From the NCBI RefSeq assembly GCF_026191475.2, contig NZ_JAOSLC020000002.1, forward strand, positions 186,001-250,000: a DNA stretch of 64,000 nucleotides, read 5' to 3'. Positions within the stretch are counted from its first letter, which is position 1. The number at the start of each line of letters is the position of its first letter. This document shows positions 17,561 through 27,558 of the stretch, in pieces. Below the pieces are notes generated by a model. The model was not told the DNA's origin and searched no databases. It was given only the letters and a program-made list of their open reading frames with translations. A program made the position numbers and the translations under genes. The stretch is from Polaribacter ponticola (GTDB lineage Bacteria; Bacteroidota; Bacteroidia; Flavobacteriales; Flavobacteriaceae).

Positions 17561-17668
17561 TTAAACTGTAAAATAATTAGTAATTAAATAGAAAGCAATA
17601 ATGTAAACTACATTTGCTATTAAAACCATTGAATATTCTTTTTTCCAAGTGTATTTTTGTTTCTCCAT
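17561..17668 (-). CDS. Small membrane protein (35 residues) coupled to the symporter
   Basis: ATG at 17668, stop at 17561. It begins MEKQKYTWKKEYSMVLIA, then a single membrane helix (VLIANVVYIIAFYLI) and a short tail. It stops 3 bases before the symporter start, which strongly suggests translational coupling. Its topology is like small accessory subunits of transporters, but I can name no family. The start is supported by the basic, positive-inside N-terminus. Confidence 0.7.
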   Translation of the reverse strand: MEKQKYTWKKEYSMVLIANVVYIIAFYLITNYFTV

Positions 17669-17990
17669 ATTTTTTTATTTGAAGCTATTTCCTGCTTTTC
17701 ACTATATCTTTTTATTGCTGTCTTTTCAAAGTTTGCTTTTTGTAAACTGAGGCAATCTCATCATTAAAACAGATTGCTTCGTACCTCGCAATGACGCTTA
17801 TCTATTTAGGCAATAAAAAGGATGCCGTTTCAATCAGGGCTATACTTGTTAACCAGCTTTTTGTAATTATTAACAACAAATTATTTTTTTTAAAAGAGAG
17901 ATTGCTTCGTACTTCGCAATGACTGTTTTTTTCACTTTCTAACTCTGAAACTTTCAAACTTTGAAACTTTACAACTCTGAGCCTTTGAAA
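17669..17990. repeat. Intergenic region with two copies of GATTGCTTCGTACYTCGCAATGAC
   Basis: No gene is seen in this 320-base stretch. Near-identical 25-mers lie at 17771-17796 and 17899-17923, in the same orientation about 128 bases apart. This sequence resembles a widespread dispersed bacterial repeat with complement GTCATTGCGAGG... Degenerate CTTTGAAA tracts fill 17940-17990. Confidence 0.7.
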
Positions 17991-20480
17991 CTACTTTTTA
18001 CCAACAGACAACATATTTGCAAATAACTTATACGCTCCAGAAACTCCTGCAGGCAATTCTCTAAAGAAACTTAAACCTGTATAAATATAATTTCCTTTAC
18101 CATATTTAGCAATTAGTAAACTTCCTTTTTTTGCTGTTTCCCCTTTATCATTCATAGATAAAATTGGTGTGTATTCATTGCTCCAAGTATTAGGAAAATA
18201 CAATCCTCTTTCTTGCACCCAACCTTTAAAATCTTTGTTTGTAATTTTATTAGGGAAATTTAATAATTCATGATTTTTTTCTAAAACTCTAACTTCTGCA
18301 AACTCATCTGTAACTCTATCTCTAGATAAATTTAACGTAAAAGGTGCTGCAACATCTACATTTCTATTTGTGTTGTATTGCACAATCATGTTCCCGCCTT
18401 TTTCTACATATTCTAGTAAAAACTTTTGCTTAAATTTTAACTCTTTTACTACATTATACGCTCTAATTCCTAAAACTACAGCATCGTATTTATGTAAGTT
18501 TTTATTGTCTATTTCTAAAGGATTAATTGCCTCAACGGTATAACCAATCTGACGTAAATTTTCTGGAACCGTATCTCCTGCTCCTTTTATATAACCAATA
18601 TAATTACCCGATTTTTTAATATTTAAACGTACAATTTTTGCTTCAGAATTTAACAATACAGATTGTTTAGGAATGTGATTGTAGTTAATTTCTACCAATT
18701 CTTTTTTATACGTTTTACCGTTAGAAGTAGCAATAACTTTTAATTTTCCTTCAGACTGATTTTTTGGTGCTTTTACTAAAAAAGAAACTGTTTGTTTGTC
18801 GTTTTTTTGCTGAATTGTAAATGCTATTTCCTTTGGTGTAACTTCCCAACCATTTGGTATTTTTAAATTCACTTTTCCGCTTACATTATTTGCGCCAGCT
18901 CTAACTTCTACTAGTACTTTTTTAGGTTCATCATCAGAAAAAATAATTACTTTGTCTTTTAGTTTTGTAGTAATTACTGGTAAAACCTCAAACGGTTCAT
19001 AAATTTCTCCTTGGTCTCTTTCTGCATATCTTCTCACAATGTTTTTTGTAAAAGAAATAGCAACTTCATCAATAATTAAATTAAAAGTAATTTTTGTTTC
19101 TCTTGGTGTTTCTGGCAAGCCAATTAATTCTTGATTCGCTACTTTATACATTCCTAAAGAAGCGGTTTCTCTTAACCAATAAGGATCTGAGTAACTTGTA
19201 GTTTTTAAGTGAATTGTTTCTTTAAAATTGATTTTCTTATTTGCAGATAATTCAATTTCTTTTGTAATCGTTTTCTTATTTATTGTTGATGTAATTGATG
19301 CTAATTCGATTGCAACATTACTTCTATTTAAAGCCTCGAAATTTACATTTATGTTAGAGTTTGGTGTTCCGGAAGAACTAATAGCAGAAGCTTCTAAATA
19401 CAAACCTGCACAGGCTTCTATAATTGTTTTAATTTGTTTTGCTTTAATTGTGCGCCAATGTGCATCTTCTAATAATTGAATTTTCTGATACGCTTCCATT
19501 AACTTAGGCAAATGCTTAGACGGATTTACAAAATCGAAATTCTTTTCTACATCATATAAAATATCGCCAATTTCCCCACCTTTTTCAATACGATTCCAAG
19601 TAGTATTTATTCCTGAAAAAACATCGTTTTTATCTTTTGGTTTTTCTCCTTTTAAAAACTCTGCATACTCTGTTTGTTCTCCTCTTGTTGTTAAACGACC
19701 AAAACCTTGGCATAAATGTTGGCTACTTGCCATTGAAGCTAATTCGTTATTAGACAATCCTTTTAACGGATAATAAACCCCAATATCAAATTTAGAAAAA
19801 TCTTTAGTTGCTTTTTTAAATTCGTCTTCTTTACCTCTATAAAACCAAGAAGAAGTATTAAAAAACAATCTTTTTGGCTGCCAAGTTTCTGTATACTTTA
19901 ATTGTTCTGGAAACTGGTTTTTATCTCCAACTTTATCAAAAGCAGCAACACTTAACATAGCCGATGTTGTATGATGACCATGTGTTGTACCTGGTGTTCT
20001 ATGATTAAATCGATTGATTATTACATCTGGTTTAAAGGTTCTAATTGCCCAAACAACATCACTCAAAACCTTTTCTTGTTCCCAAATTTCTAAAGTTTCA
20101 TCTGGGTGTTTAGAATATCCAAAATCATTAGCTCTTGTAAAAAATTGTTCTCCTCCATCTACGCTTCTTGCTGCTAATAATTCTTGTGTTCTAATTACAC
20201 CTAATAACTCTCTAATTTCCGATCCTATTAAGTTTTGACCTCCATCTCCTCTTGTTAATGATAAATAACCCGTTCTTGCTTTTACATTATTTGCTAAATA
20301 TGCAATTAAACGTGTGTTTTCGTCATCTGGATGCGCAGCAATATATAATGCGGTTCCTAGAAAGTTTAATTTTTGAATTTTCTCGTAAATTTGGTTTGAG
20401 TTTAATTTCTTTGGTTTTTGAGCAAAAACAGATGTAGAAACCAAAAACGATATTGCAATTAGAGGTAATATTCTCTTCAT
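17991..20480 (-). CDS. PIG-L family deacetylase, secreted, large multidomain form
   Basis: 829 residues with signal peptide (MKRILPLIAISFLVSTSVFAQ), so extracytoplasmic. Residues about 40-260 form the LmbE/PIG-L metal-dependent deacetylase domain with the zinc motif AAHPDDE (AHPDD near 50-55) and the second metal ligand region HGHHTTSAM. The remaining 500 residues contain beta-sandwich-like regions and a C-terminal glutamine-amidotransferase-like segment (DAVVLGIRAYNV ... GGNMIVQYNTN). PIG-L enzymes remove N-acetyl groups from amino sugars. The gene is upstream of the small membrane protein, symporter and oxidoreductase, separated by 320 bases of repeats. Confidence 0.9.
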   Translation of the reverse strand: MKRILPLIAISFLVSTSVFAQKPKKLNSNQIYEKIQKLNFLGTALYIAAHPDDENTRLIAYLANNVKARTGYLSLTRGDGGQNLIGSEIRELLGVIRTQELLAARSVDGGEQFFTRANDFGYSKHPDETLEIWEQEKVLSDVVWAIRTFKPDVIINRFNHRTPGTTHGHHTTSAMLSVAAFDKVGDKNQFPEQLKYTETWQPKRLFFNTSSWFYRGKEDEFKKATKDFSKFDIGVYYPLKGLSNNELASMASSQHLCQGFGRLTTRGEQTEYAEFLKGEKPKDKNDVFSGINTTWNRIEKGGEIGDILYDVEKNFDFVNPSKHLPKLMEAYQKIQLLEDAHWRTIKAKQIKTIIEACAGLYLEASAISSSGTPNSNINVNFEALNRSNVAIELASITSTINKKTITKEIELSANKKINFKETIHLKTTSYSDPYWLRETASLGMYKVANQELIGLPETPRETKITFNLIIDEVAISFTKNIVRRYAERDQGEIYEPFEVLPVITTKLKDKVIIFSDDEPKKVLVEVRAGANNVSGKVNLKIPNGWEVTPKEIAFTIQQKNDKQTVSFLVKAPKNQSEGKLKVIATSNGKTYKKELVEINYNHIPKQSVLLNSEAKIVRLNIKKSGNYIGYIKGAGDTVPENLRQIGYTVEAINPLEIDNKNLHKYDAVVLGIRAYNVVKELKFKQKFLLEYVEKGGNMIVQYNTNRNVDVAAPFTLNLSRDRVTDEFAEVRVLEKNHELLNFPNKITNKDFKGWVQERGLYFPNTWSNEYTPILSMNDKGETAKKGSLLIAKYGKGNYIYTGLSFFRELPAGVSGAYKLFANMLSVGKK

Positions 20481-20503
20481 TTTTTAAACGATTGTAGTGT
20501 CAG

Positions 20504-20551
20504 TTCGAGCGCAGTCGAGAACTAATAAAAAAACTCTCGAGAACTGCGTTC
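20504..20551. repeat. Imperfect inverted repeat (CAGTTCGAG...CTCGAGAACTG)
   Basis: Palindromic element GAGCGCAGTCGAGA ... TCTCGAGAACTGCGTTC just upstream of the PIG-L gene. It shares the TCGAGAAC/GTTCGAG core with elements at 10.24 and 27.5 kb, so it is probably a dispersed repeat. The rest of 20481-20788 holds promoters only. Confidence 0.55.
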
Positions 20552-20633
20552 ATTACTTTCTTTCAAAAAACATTTTAATTTCTGTAATGCTCGAGGAGAT
20601 ATTTATCTTAATAATTAAAGAATCTCATTGAAA

Positions 20634-20641
20634 CAAATGTA
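20634..20641 (-). promoter_or_regulatory. Putative -7 box (TACATTTG) for the PIG-L operon
   Basis: Exact TAnnTTTG match on the minus strand, about 150 bases before the PIG-L start, reading through the inverted repeat. Motif match only. Confidence 0.3.
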
Positions 20642-20754
20642 CCTTTTTAATCAATAAAAAAAGTGCTCTTAACATAATTATAACGTTTTAAAAGACATCA
20701 ACAATTTACTCATAACCTGTTAATAAATTAATTTTTAAAATCACTTATTAAAGT

Positions 20755-20762
20755 TATATTTG
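20755..20762 (+). promoter_or_regulatory. Putative -7 box (TATATTTG) for dnaN
   Basis: Exact TAnnTTTG match 26 bases before the dnaN start codon. No clear -33 TTG is visible. Confidence 0.45.
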
Positions 20763-20788
20763 TAAGACTAATTAAGAAAAGAAATTAA

Positions 20789-21907
20789 ATGAAATTTATT
20801 GTATCGAGTTCGCAATTATTAAAACAATTACAAGTTTTAGGCGGCGTTATAAATAGCAACAACACTTTACCAATTTTAGATAACTTTTTATTTGAGTTAT
20901 CTGAAAATCAATTAAAAGTTTCTGCATCAGATTTAGAAACAACAATGAGTTCTGTTGTTGAGGTAGAAAGCGAAAGCACTGGTTCTATTGCTGTTTCAGC
21001 CCGTTTATTATTAGATACTTTAAAAACATTTCCTAATCAGCCATTAACTTTTAAAACTGAAGGTGAGAATACTATAGAAATTAGTTCTGACCAAGGTAAA
21101 TATGACATGGCTTATTTTGGCGGAGATGAGTTTCCTAAAGCGGTTTCTTTACCATCGCCAAGTAAAACAATTGTACCTGCAAGTATTTTAGGAACTGCAA
21201 TTTCTAAAACAATTTTTGCTGCTGGAAACGACGATTTACGCCCTGTAATGAGCGGAGTGTTTTTTCAATTTAGTTCTCAAAGTTTAACTTTTGTTGCTAC
21301 AGATGCTCATAAATTAGTAAAATATTCTAGGACGGATGTTACTGCAGATCAAACCGCAGAGTTTATTATGCCAAAAAAACCGTTAAACTTATTAAAAGGT
21401 ATTTTAGGTGGTTCTGATAGTGAAGTTACTATTGAATATAATGACGCAAACGCAAAATTTACTTTTGATAATGTTGTTTTAGTGTGTCGATTAATTGATG
21501 GAAAATACCCTAATTACGAAGCGGTAATACCAAAAGAAAACCCGAATAAATTAACAGTTGATAGAGCTTCTTTCTTAAACTCTGTAAGACGTGTTTCTAT
21601 ATTTTCTAGTAAAACAACACACCAGATTCGTTTAAAAATGGCGGGTACAGAATTAAATATTTCTGCAGAAGATATCGATTTTTCTAACAAAGCAGACGAA
21701 CGTTTAAGTTGCGATTACCAAGGTGATGATATGCAAATTGGTTTTAACTCTCGTTTTTTATCAGAAATGTTAAACAACTTAAGTTCTAGCGAAGTGTTAA
21801 TTGAAATGTCTTTACCAAATAGAGCAGGAATTTTAACTCCTATTGATGGTACAGATGAAGGTGAGCAAGTTACAATGCTTGTAATGCCAGTAATGTTGAA
21901 TAACTAA
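20789..21907 (+). CDS. dnaN: DNA polymerase III sliding clamp, beta subunit
   Basis: 372 residues, the usual length, with three clamp domains. The N-terminal MKFIVSSSQLLKQLQVLGGVI, the central segment ATDAHKLVKYSR and the C-terminal TMLVMPVML end (the hydrophobic clamp pocket region) are characteristic. It forms a ring dimer that tethers polymerase III to DNA. It stands alone with its own promoter and a two-hairpin terminator; no dnaA or recF is beside it, so the site is not evidence for an origin. Confidence 0.98.
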   Translation: MKFIVSSSQLLKQLQVLGGVINSNNTLPILDNFLFELSENQLKVSASDLETTMSSVVEVESESTGSIAVSARLLLDTLKTFPNQPLTFKTEGENTIEISSDQGKYDMAYFGGDEFPKAVSLPSPSKTIVPASILGTAISKTIFAAGNDDLRPVMSGVFFQFSSQSLTFVATDAHKLVKYSRTDVTADQTAEFIMPKKPLNLLKGILGGSDSEVTIEYNDANAKFTFDNVVLVCRLIDGKYPNYEAVIPKENPNKLTVDRASFLNSVRRVSIFSSKTTHQIRLKMAGTELNISAEDIDFSNKADERLSCDYQGDDMQIGFNSRFLSEMLNNLSSSEVLIEMSLPNRAGILTPIDGTDEGEQVTMLVMPVMLNN

Positions 21908-21952
21908 CAACTAAAATGTGTTTTATATAAAAAACACATTTTATAATATTAT

Positions 21953-22002
21953 AAAAACCACAATGGTTCTGAATCAAGTTCAGAATTAATTGTGGTTTTT
22001 TA
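21953..22002 (+). terminator. Intrinsic terminator after dnaN
   Basis: Outer arms AAAAACCACAA / TTGTGGTTTTT (21953-21963, 21990-22000) and an inner stem TTCTGAA / TTCAGAA, followed by T residues. A weaker AT-rich hairpin (AATGTGTTTT / AAAACACATT) precedes it at 21914-21941. Confidence 0.85.
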
Positions 22003-22032
22003 TGCTCTTAATTTTAAGAGAAAAGGAATCAC

Positions 22033-22040
22033 TATATTTG
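22033..22040 (+). promoter_or_regulatory. Putative -7 box (TATATTTG) upstream of the nitroreductase gene
   Basis: TAnnTTTG match 280 bases before the nitroreductase start. The space 22041-22319 is AT-rich without a credible gene, so either the leader is long or another promoter is used. Confidence 0.3.
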
Positions 22041-22319
22041 AGTAATAAGCGAACAACAAGCGATTAAGCTTTTCAGAAATATAAAAAAGCTACAAAATAA
22101 AAAAATAAAACAGGCTAATACTTTAAATATACTGTTGGAGAAACAGCACTGGTAATGGTTTGTATTCTATTAACATTACATAAAAACACTTAATAGGAGA
22201 TGTATGAAACAAGGTAATTAGTTTCAGTAATAGAATTAACATTATTAGTAAAGAAAAACTTATGATTGAGTTCTTTTATAATTGAACCATAATTTTATAA
22301 AACTTAAAAAAATAAAAAA

Positions 22320-23045
22320 GTGACTTACCAAGAAGTAAATAAATCAAGACGTAGTATAAGAGATTTTAAAAAAACTAAAGTTTCTGAAGAACTCATTCAT
22401 CAAATTTTAGCAGAAGCATTAGAAGCTCCATCCAGTTCTAATACACAACCTTTTAAGGTTGTAGTTGCAACAGGAGAAATACTCAATAAAATTGGAGAAG
22501 AGCTTACAGAAAAATATAACATTTCTTTATCTCTTAAAAAGAAAAATATATTTCAAAAACTCATAACTGCATACAAACACAAACTTAAACCAAATAGCAT
22601 TTATAAAACAATACAAGGTAAATACCCTGGTATTTATCAAGAAAGAAGAGTAAAAACTGCAATTGGTTTGTATAAAGTATTAGGTATTTCTAAAAAAGAT
22701 AGGTTAGAAAGAGATTTACAAATGGCTAAAAATTTTAGTTTTTTTGGTGCTCCTGTAGCTATTTGGATTTTTGCAGACCCCAAAATGAAATATACCTCTT
22801 TAGTAGATACTGGTTTATTTATGCAAAACCTTATGCTTTCTGCAACCGATAAAGGTTTAGGGACTTGTGCACAAGGCGCTTTAAATTTATGGAGAGAACC
22901 TGTTGATACATATTTTTCTATTCCTGAAGAATATGAATTGGTTTGTGGATTGTCTTTAGGATATCCATCATCAGAAAAAGTAAACACTTACAGGCCTGAA
23001 AAAATTTCTGTAGAAGAATTATTGATTCCTTTAAAAGAAAAGTAA
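22320..23045 (+). CDS. Nitroreductase-family flavoprotein
   Basis: 241 residues from a GTG start; no in-frame ATG fits and the conserved N-terminus YQEVNKSRRSIRDFK follows at once. The FMN-binding motifs RRSIRDF, EAPSSSNTQPFKV and the C-terminal GLGTCAQGAL / LSLGYPS are intact. It reduces nitro, quinone or enone compounds with NAD(P)H in the cytoplasm. An insert of about 50 basic residues (near 60-120) lengthens it relative to the smallest family members. The next gene begins 19 bases downstream. Confidence 0.9.
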   Translation: MTYQEVNKSRRSIRDFKKTKVSEELIHQILAEALEAPSSSNTQPFKVVVATGEILNKIGEELTEKYNISLSLKKKNIFQKLITAYKHKLKPNSIYKTIQGKYPGIYQERRVKTAIGLYKVLGISKKDRLERDLQMAKNFSFFGAPVAIWIFADPKMKYTSLVDTGLFMQNLMLSATDKGLGTCAQGALNLWREPVDTYFSIPEEYELVCGLSLGYPSSEKVNTYRPEKISVEELLIPLKEK

Positions 23046-23064
23046 TTTAAGTATATTTACTTCA

Positions 23065-23655
23065 ATGAATTTCCTCGCCCATTTATACTTATCACAAAAC
23101 GACACCAATATTATGATTGGCAATTTTATTGCAGATCATATTAGAGGTAATAATTACGAAGGTTTTTCTAAAGAAATTCAACAAGGTATTTTTTTACATA
23201 GAGAAATAGATACATTTACTGATGCTCATGAAATTGTAAGAAAAAGTAAACGTCGTTTACATGCACGTTACCGACATTATGATGGCGTAATTATAGATAT
23301 TTTTTACGATTACTTTTTAGCAAAAAACTGGGCAGATTATTCTGCAATTCCTTTAGATCTTTACACAAAATCTGTGTATAAATTATTTCTTGATAAATCA
23401 CCAGAATTACCTTTAAAATCTCAACAATTTATAAAATACATGGTTGAGTATAATATATTATACAACTATCAATTTAAAGAAGGAATAGAAAAGGTTTTAA
23501 ATGGAATGAATCAAAGAACAAAAGGTAAATCTCAAATGAATTTAGCTATTGAAGATTTAGTGAATCTAGAAACTGAATTACAAGAAGATTTTACCATATT
23601 TTTTAAAGACCTTATTGCTCATACAAATCAAAAATTAGAAGAGATTAGATTATGA
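23065..23655 (+). CDS. ACP phosphodiesterase-like protein (DUF479)
   Basis: 196 residues. The family signatures NFLAHLYLSQND, MIGNFIADHIRG, HREIDTFTDAH and the metal-type RYRHYDGVIIDIFYDYFLA are all present. In E. coli the AcpH relative removes phosphopantetheine from acyl carrier protein. The length is normal. Its stop overlaps the ggt start by 4 bases (ATGA). Confidence 0.9.
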   Translation: MNFLAHLYLSQNDTNIMIGNFIADHIRGNNYEGFSKEIQQGIFLHREIDTFTDAHEIVRKSKRRLHARYRHYDGVIIDIFYDYFLAKNWADYSAIPLDLYTKSVYKLFLDKSPELPLKSQQFIKYMVEYNILYNYQFKEGIEKVLNGMNQRTKGKSQMNLAIEDLVNLETELQEDFTIFFKDLIAHTNQKLEEIRL

Positions 23656-25342
23656 AAAAAACACTTTTACTAATTGCAATTTCAGTTTTATTAATCAGTT
23701 GTAAAACTGCTGATAAAAAACCAAAAACAACAGGATTAATTACAACCAAAGCAATGGTTGTTTCTGCAAGAGAAGAAGCTTCTAAAATAGGAACAGAGAT
23801 TCTTAAAAAAGGCGGTAATGCTTTTGATGCAATGGTTGCTACAGAATTGGCTTTAGCTGTTGCTTACCCTTATGCAGGAAATATTGGTGGTGGTGGTTTT
23901 ATGGTTTATAGAAAAAACGATGGAGAAATTGGCGCTTTAGATTATAGAGAAAAAGCACCTTTAGCTTCTTCTAAAGATATGTTTTTAGATAATGAAGGCA
24001 ATGTTATAAAAGATAAAAGTACATTAGGTTCTATGGCAGTTGGAATTCCTGGAACTGTAGCTGGTGTTTTTGCTGCTCATAAAAAATTTGGAACACTTAC
24101 AATACAAGAAATTTTAAAACCAGTTATAGCATTAGCAAAAAGAGGTATCGTTGTTACAAAGAAACAAGAAGCTAGAATAAAAAAATATCAGCCTTTATTT
24201 AAAAAAGCCAATAAATCTAAAATCATTTTAGATAGCCTTTGGAAAGAGAATGACATTATTAAATACACGGCTTTAACAGCAACTTTAGAAAGAATTTCTA
24301 AAAATGGAAGAGATGAATTTTACAAAGGTGAAACTGCAAAACGTTTGGTAAAATTTATGCAAGCTAATGGCGGCATAATGACTCTTGAAGATTTAGCTAA
24401 ATATGAAGCAAAATGGAGAAAACCAATTACTTTTAAATACGATGATTTAAAGGTAATTTCTATGTCTCCGCCTTCTAGTGGCGGAATTTGTTTAGCACAA
24501 ATAATGAACGGTATTGAGCCTTACGATTTAGACAAATATGGTCATAACTCAACAAAAACGATTCAAGTAATTGCAGAAGCAGAAAGACGTGCTTATGCAG
24601 ATAGAAGTTTTTTTTAGGAGATCCTGATTTTGTAAATATTCCTTTAGAAACTTTAATTTCTAAAAAATATACAAAAGGTAGAATGGATGATTTCTCTTTT
24701 GAAAAAGCAACAAAATCTTCGGATGTAGCACACGGAACAATAGAAATGATAGAAAGTGATGAAACAACCCACTACTCTATTGTAGATCAATTTGGTAACG
24801 CTGTTTCTGTAACAACAACTATAAATGGTGCGTATGGTTCTAAGTTATATTGTTCTGATTTAGGTTTCTTTTTAAACAACGAAATGGACGATTTTTCTAG
24901 CAAACCTGGTGTGCCAAATATGTTTGGTTTAATTGGCGCTAAAGCAAATGAAATTGTACCAGAAAAAAGAATGCTAAGTTCTATGACACCTACAATTGTA
25001 GAGAAAAATGGAAAATTATGGATGGTTGTTGGAACGCCTGGTGGCTCTACAATTATAACTTCTGTAATGCAAACTATTTTAAATGTACATGAATTTGGTT
25101 TTGGCATGCAAGAAGCTGTAAATCAACCACGTTTTCATCATCAATGGTTACCAGATGTAATTATGATGGAACCAAACAAGTTTGATAAAAACACTGTTAT
25201 AGAATTACAAAAAGCAGGATACTCAATTAACCAAAAAGATGCGCCAGTTATAGGAAAAGTAGAAGGAATTTTAGTATTACCTAACGGAAGTTTAGAAGGT
25301 GGTGCAGACCCTAGAGGTGATGATAAAGCAGCTGGTTTTTAA
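23652..25342 (+). CDS. ggt: Gamma-glutamyltransferase (frameshifted in this sequence)
   Basis: Signal peptide with a lipobox-like LLISC near residue 17, then the large-subunit signature GGNAFDAMVATELALA and GGGGFMVY. The first frame stops at 24617 in AGTTTTTTTTAGGAGAT; one more T (T9 instead of T8) restores RSFFLGDPDFVN and the frame to 25342. The total of 1691 bases is one short of a multiple of three. The catalytic, self-cleaving Thr is in DETTHYSIVD near residue 371, and PGGSTIITSV follows. It hydrolyses or transfers gamma-glutamyl groups of glutathione outside the cytoplasm. All motifs on both sides of the break are intact, so an assembly error is likelier than a true pseudogene. Confidence 0.9.
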
Positions 25343-25352
25343 AATTTAAACG

Positions 25353-26117
25353 ATGATAAAAAACACTGTTCTAAAGCTTTTTTTAATCGTTTTTTTTATT
25401 AGTTGTAATACTGATACAAATTTTACAATTAAAAAAATTACAGAATCAAACCCTATTCAGAACAAACAAGCTTATGAGTTTCCTATCTTAAAAGGATATG
25501 CAGATATTTCAAAAAAAATAAACACAACTATTATTAGTGATCTTTTAGAATTAGATGTATCAAAAAAACACAATAGTATTTTCGAAAAAGTTTGGGCAAC
25601 AAAAGACAATCCTATTCCAAGTCTTACATTTTTAAAGTATAAAATTAACTCGTTAACAAATAATGTATATTCAGTTACTTTTAATACTGAAGGTTGCGGT
25701 GCATATTGTGAAGAATTTTCTACTTCTTATAATTTTGACACTTCTAATGGAGAAAAAATCTATTTAGATGCTCTTTTGAACCAGAAAAGAAAAAAGGAAC
25801 TTTTAGATTTATTATCAAATCAAAAAAGAAAAACAATTACAGATTATATTTTTAAGCTTAAAAATGAAAAAACTTCTGAGGAAGATAGTAGAATAATAAA
25901 TCAATCTATAGAATTGTATACAAATTGTTTAGAAAGTTTACCTTTTAAAACTCTTGATTATTTCGATTTAAAAATATTGAACGACTCTATTATTTTAACT
26001 TCCAATAGATGTTCTAATCATGCTGCTAGAGCATTAGATGATTTAGGCGATATTGAATATCAATTTAAGAAGGCCGAACTAAGTTCTTTTCTTAATAATT
26101 TCGGAAAAAAATATTAA
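25353..26117 (+). CDS. Putative lipoprotein, DUF3298/PdaC-like
   Basis: 254 residues with a lipoprotein signal (FFISC, Cys near 18). The middle part ([17 protein letters not shown] ... TTIISDLL and [16 protein letters not shown]) resembles the DUF4163/DUF3298 pair found in peptidoglycan- or carbohydrate-deacetylase accessory proteins and in many secreted Bacteroidetes proteins. Similarity is by pattern only. It follows ggt by 10 bases and may be co-transcribed. Confidence 0.7.
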   Translation: MIKNTVLKLFLIVFFISCNTDTNFTIKKITESNPIQNKQAYEFPILKGYADISKKINTTIISDLLELDVSKKHNSIFEKVWATKDNPIPSLTFLKYKINSLTNNVYSVTFNTEGCGAYCEEFSTSYNFDTSNGEKIYLDALLNQKRKKELLDLLSNQKRKTITDYIFKLKNEKTSEEDSRIINQSIELYTNCLESLPFKTLDYFDLKILNDSIILTSNRCSNHAARALDDLGDIEYQFKKAELSSFLNNFGKKY

Positions 26118-26130
26118 AATAACATTATCT

Positions 26131-26556
26131 ATGACACAAATACAGCCATTTCATTTAGCAATTCCTGTACAAAATTTAGAAAAATGTAGAACTTTTTACA
26201 GAGACATTTTACAATGTGAAGAAGGTAGAAGTACAGAAGAATGGGTAGATTTTAATTTCTTTGGTCATCAATTAGTAATTCATCAAAAAGAGAATTACAA
26301 ACCAACCGCATCAATTACAAATCCTGTAGATGGGCACGATGTTCCTGTTCCGCATTTTGGTGTAATTCTTACTTGGGAAGATTGGCAAACATTATCAGAA
26401 AAACTAAAAGCAGTAAATACAACCTTTATTATTGAACCTTGTATACGTTTTAAAGGTAAAGTTGGCGAGCAAGCAACTATGTTTTTTAACGATCCAGAAA
26501 ATAATGCTTTAGAGTTTAAGGCTTTTAAGGATATGAGTCAAGTTTTTGCAAAATAA
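26131..26556 (+). CDS. VOC (glyoxalase/bleomycin resistance) family protein
   Basis: 141 residues with two beta-alpha-beta-beta-beta units. The N-terminal [20 protein letters not shown] carries the typical metal-ligand His, and [14 protein letters not shown] the C-terminal Glu. A metal-dependent lyase or dioxygenase-like role is possible. It shares one base of overlap (TAATG) with the following pseudouridine synthase. Confidence 0.87.
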   Translation: MTQIQPFHLAIPVQNLEKCRTFYRDILQCEEGRSTEEWVDFNFFGHQLVIHQKENYKPTASITNPVDGHDVPVPHFGVILTWEDWQTLSEKLKAVNTTFIIEPCIRFKGKVGEQATMFFNDPENNALEFKAFKDMSQVFAK

Positions 26557-27412
26557 TGCAATTAGCAGAAACTCACATTGCAGAAAATTTAGAAACTGCT
26601 ATTCGTTTTCAGGAATATGCTGTTGGTATATTTAAAACGATACCTACAAAATCGGGCATAAAAAAAGCAATTAAAAAAGAGCTCATTTTTATTGATGGAA
26701 ACTTAGCTACAACTTCTAAACATATTTCTGGAGGTGAAAAAATAGAACTATTTGAATCTGAAAACTCTTCTTCTTTTGAACGACTAAAACTCGATTTAGA
26801 AGTTTTGTTTGAAGATGATTTTTTAGCAATTATCTACAAACCTGCTGGTATATTAGTTAGCGGTAATAAATTTGTAACCATTACAAACGCATTGTCTCAA
26901 AACTTAAAAAAAGCAATAAAGCAGACGCTGTAAAACCACAGCCAATTCACAGATTAGATTATCCAACAAGCGGACTTTTATTAATAGGAAAAACAAGTGC
27001 TGCAATTATAGCATTAGGAGAATTATTTAAGCATAAAGAAATTAAGAAAACCTATTACGCAATTACAATAGGAGAAACCTGTTGTGCTGGTGTTATTAAT
27101 TTAAATGTAGATAATAAAAAAGCTGCAACAGATTTTAAGGTTTTAAGTTCTGTAAAATCAAAACGATTTAATTTTTTAAATTTGGTAGAATTACAACCCA
27201 AAACGGGTAGAAAACATCAACTTAGAAAACATTTATCTGTATTAGGAAACCCAATTTTAGGTGACAAAGAATATTTTTTAGAGCATAAAATATTAAACGG
27301 AAAAGGATTGTATTTACATGCTGCAACCTTAGATTTTAAGCATCCGTTTACGGGTAAAAAAATAGTAATAACAAAAGAACTTCCTAAAAAATTTACAAAG
27401 ATTTTTCCTTAG
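26556..27412 (+). CDS. RluA-family pseudouridine synthase (frameshifted in this sequence)
   Basis: The first frame (26556-26933) holds an S4-like N-terminal region and KPAGILVSGNKF. It breaks in TTAAAAAAAGCAAT. One more A (A8 instead of A7) gives SNKADAVKPQPIHRLDYPTS with the catalytic Asp motif HRLDYPTSG, and the frame continues to 27412 with the conserved LQPKTGRKHQLRKHL and GDKEYF. Total 857 bases, one short of a multiple of three. It converts uridine to pseudouridine in rRNA or tRNA; the target site cannot be told. Confidence 0.87.
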
Positions 27413-27429
27413 TTTTAAGTTTAAAACAT

Positions 27430-27550
27430 CTCGATACAATTTTGCGAAAAGCAAAATCACTCGATGAGACAGTATAAGTATCTTAGTACTATTTTAATAA
27501 AAATGTCAGTTCGAGTGAAATTTCTTTTTCAGAAATTTTGTATCGAGAAC
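27430..27550. repeat. Dispersed intergenic repeats (CTCGATACAA / GTTCGAGTG type)
   Basis: Two related elements: 27430-27468 with hairpin ATTTTGC / GCAAAAT between CTCGATACA and CACTCGA, and 27505-27550 with GAAATTTCT / AGAAATTTTG between GTTCGAGTG and TATCGAGAAC. They match the element at 10.24 kb. They lie between the convergent pseudouridine synthase and MocR genes, and may also serve as terminators. Confidence 0.6.
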
Positions 27551-27558
27551 ACATATAA

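Noticed and set aside
19228..20437. Plus-strand frames of 61-83 codons inside the PIG-L gene
   Set aside because: Opposite-strand shadows of a strongly supported 829-residue gene.
20755..21907. Replication origin next to dnaN
   Set aside because: No dnaA, no recF, no cluster of DnaA boxes and no skew evidence; dnaN stands alone here.
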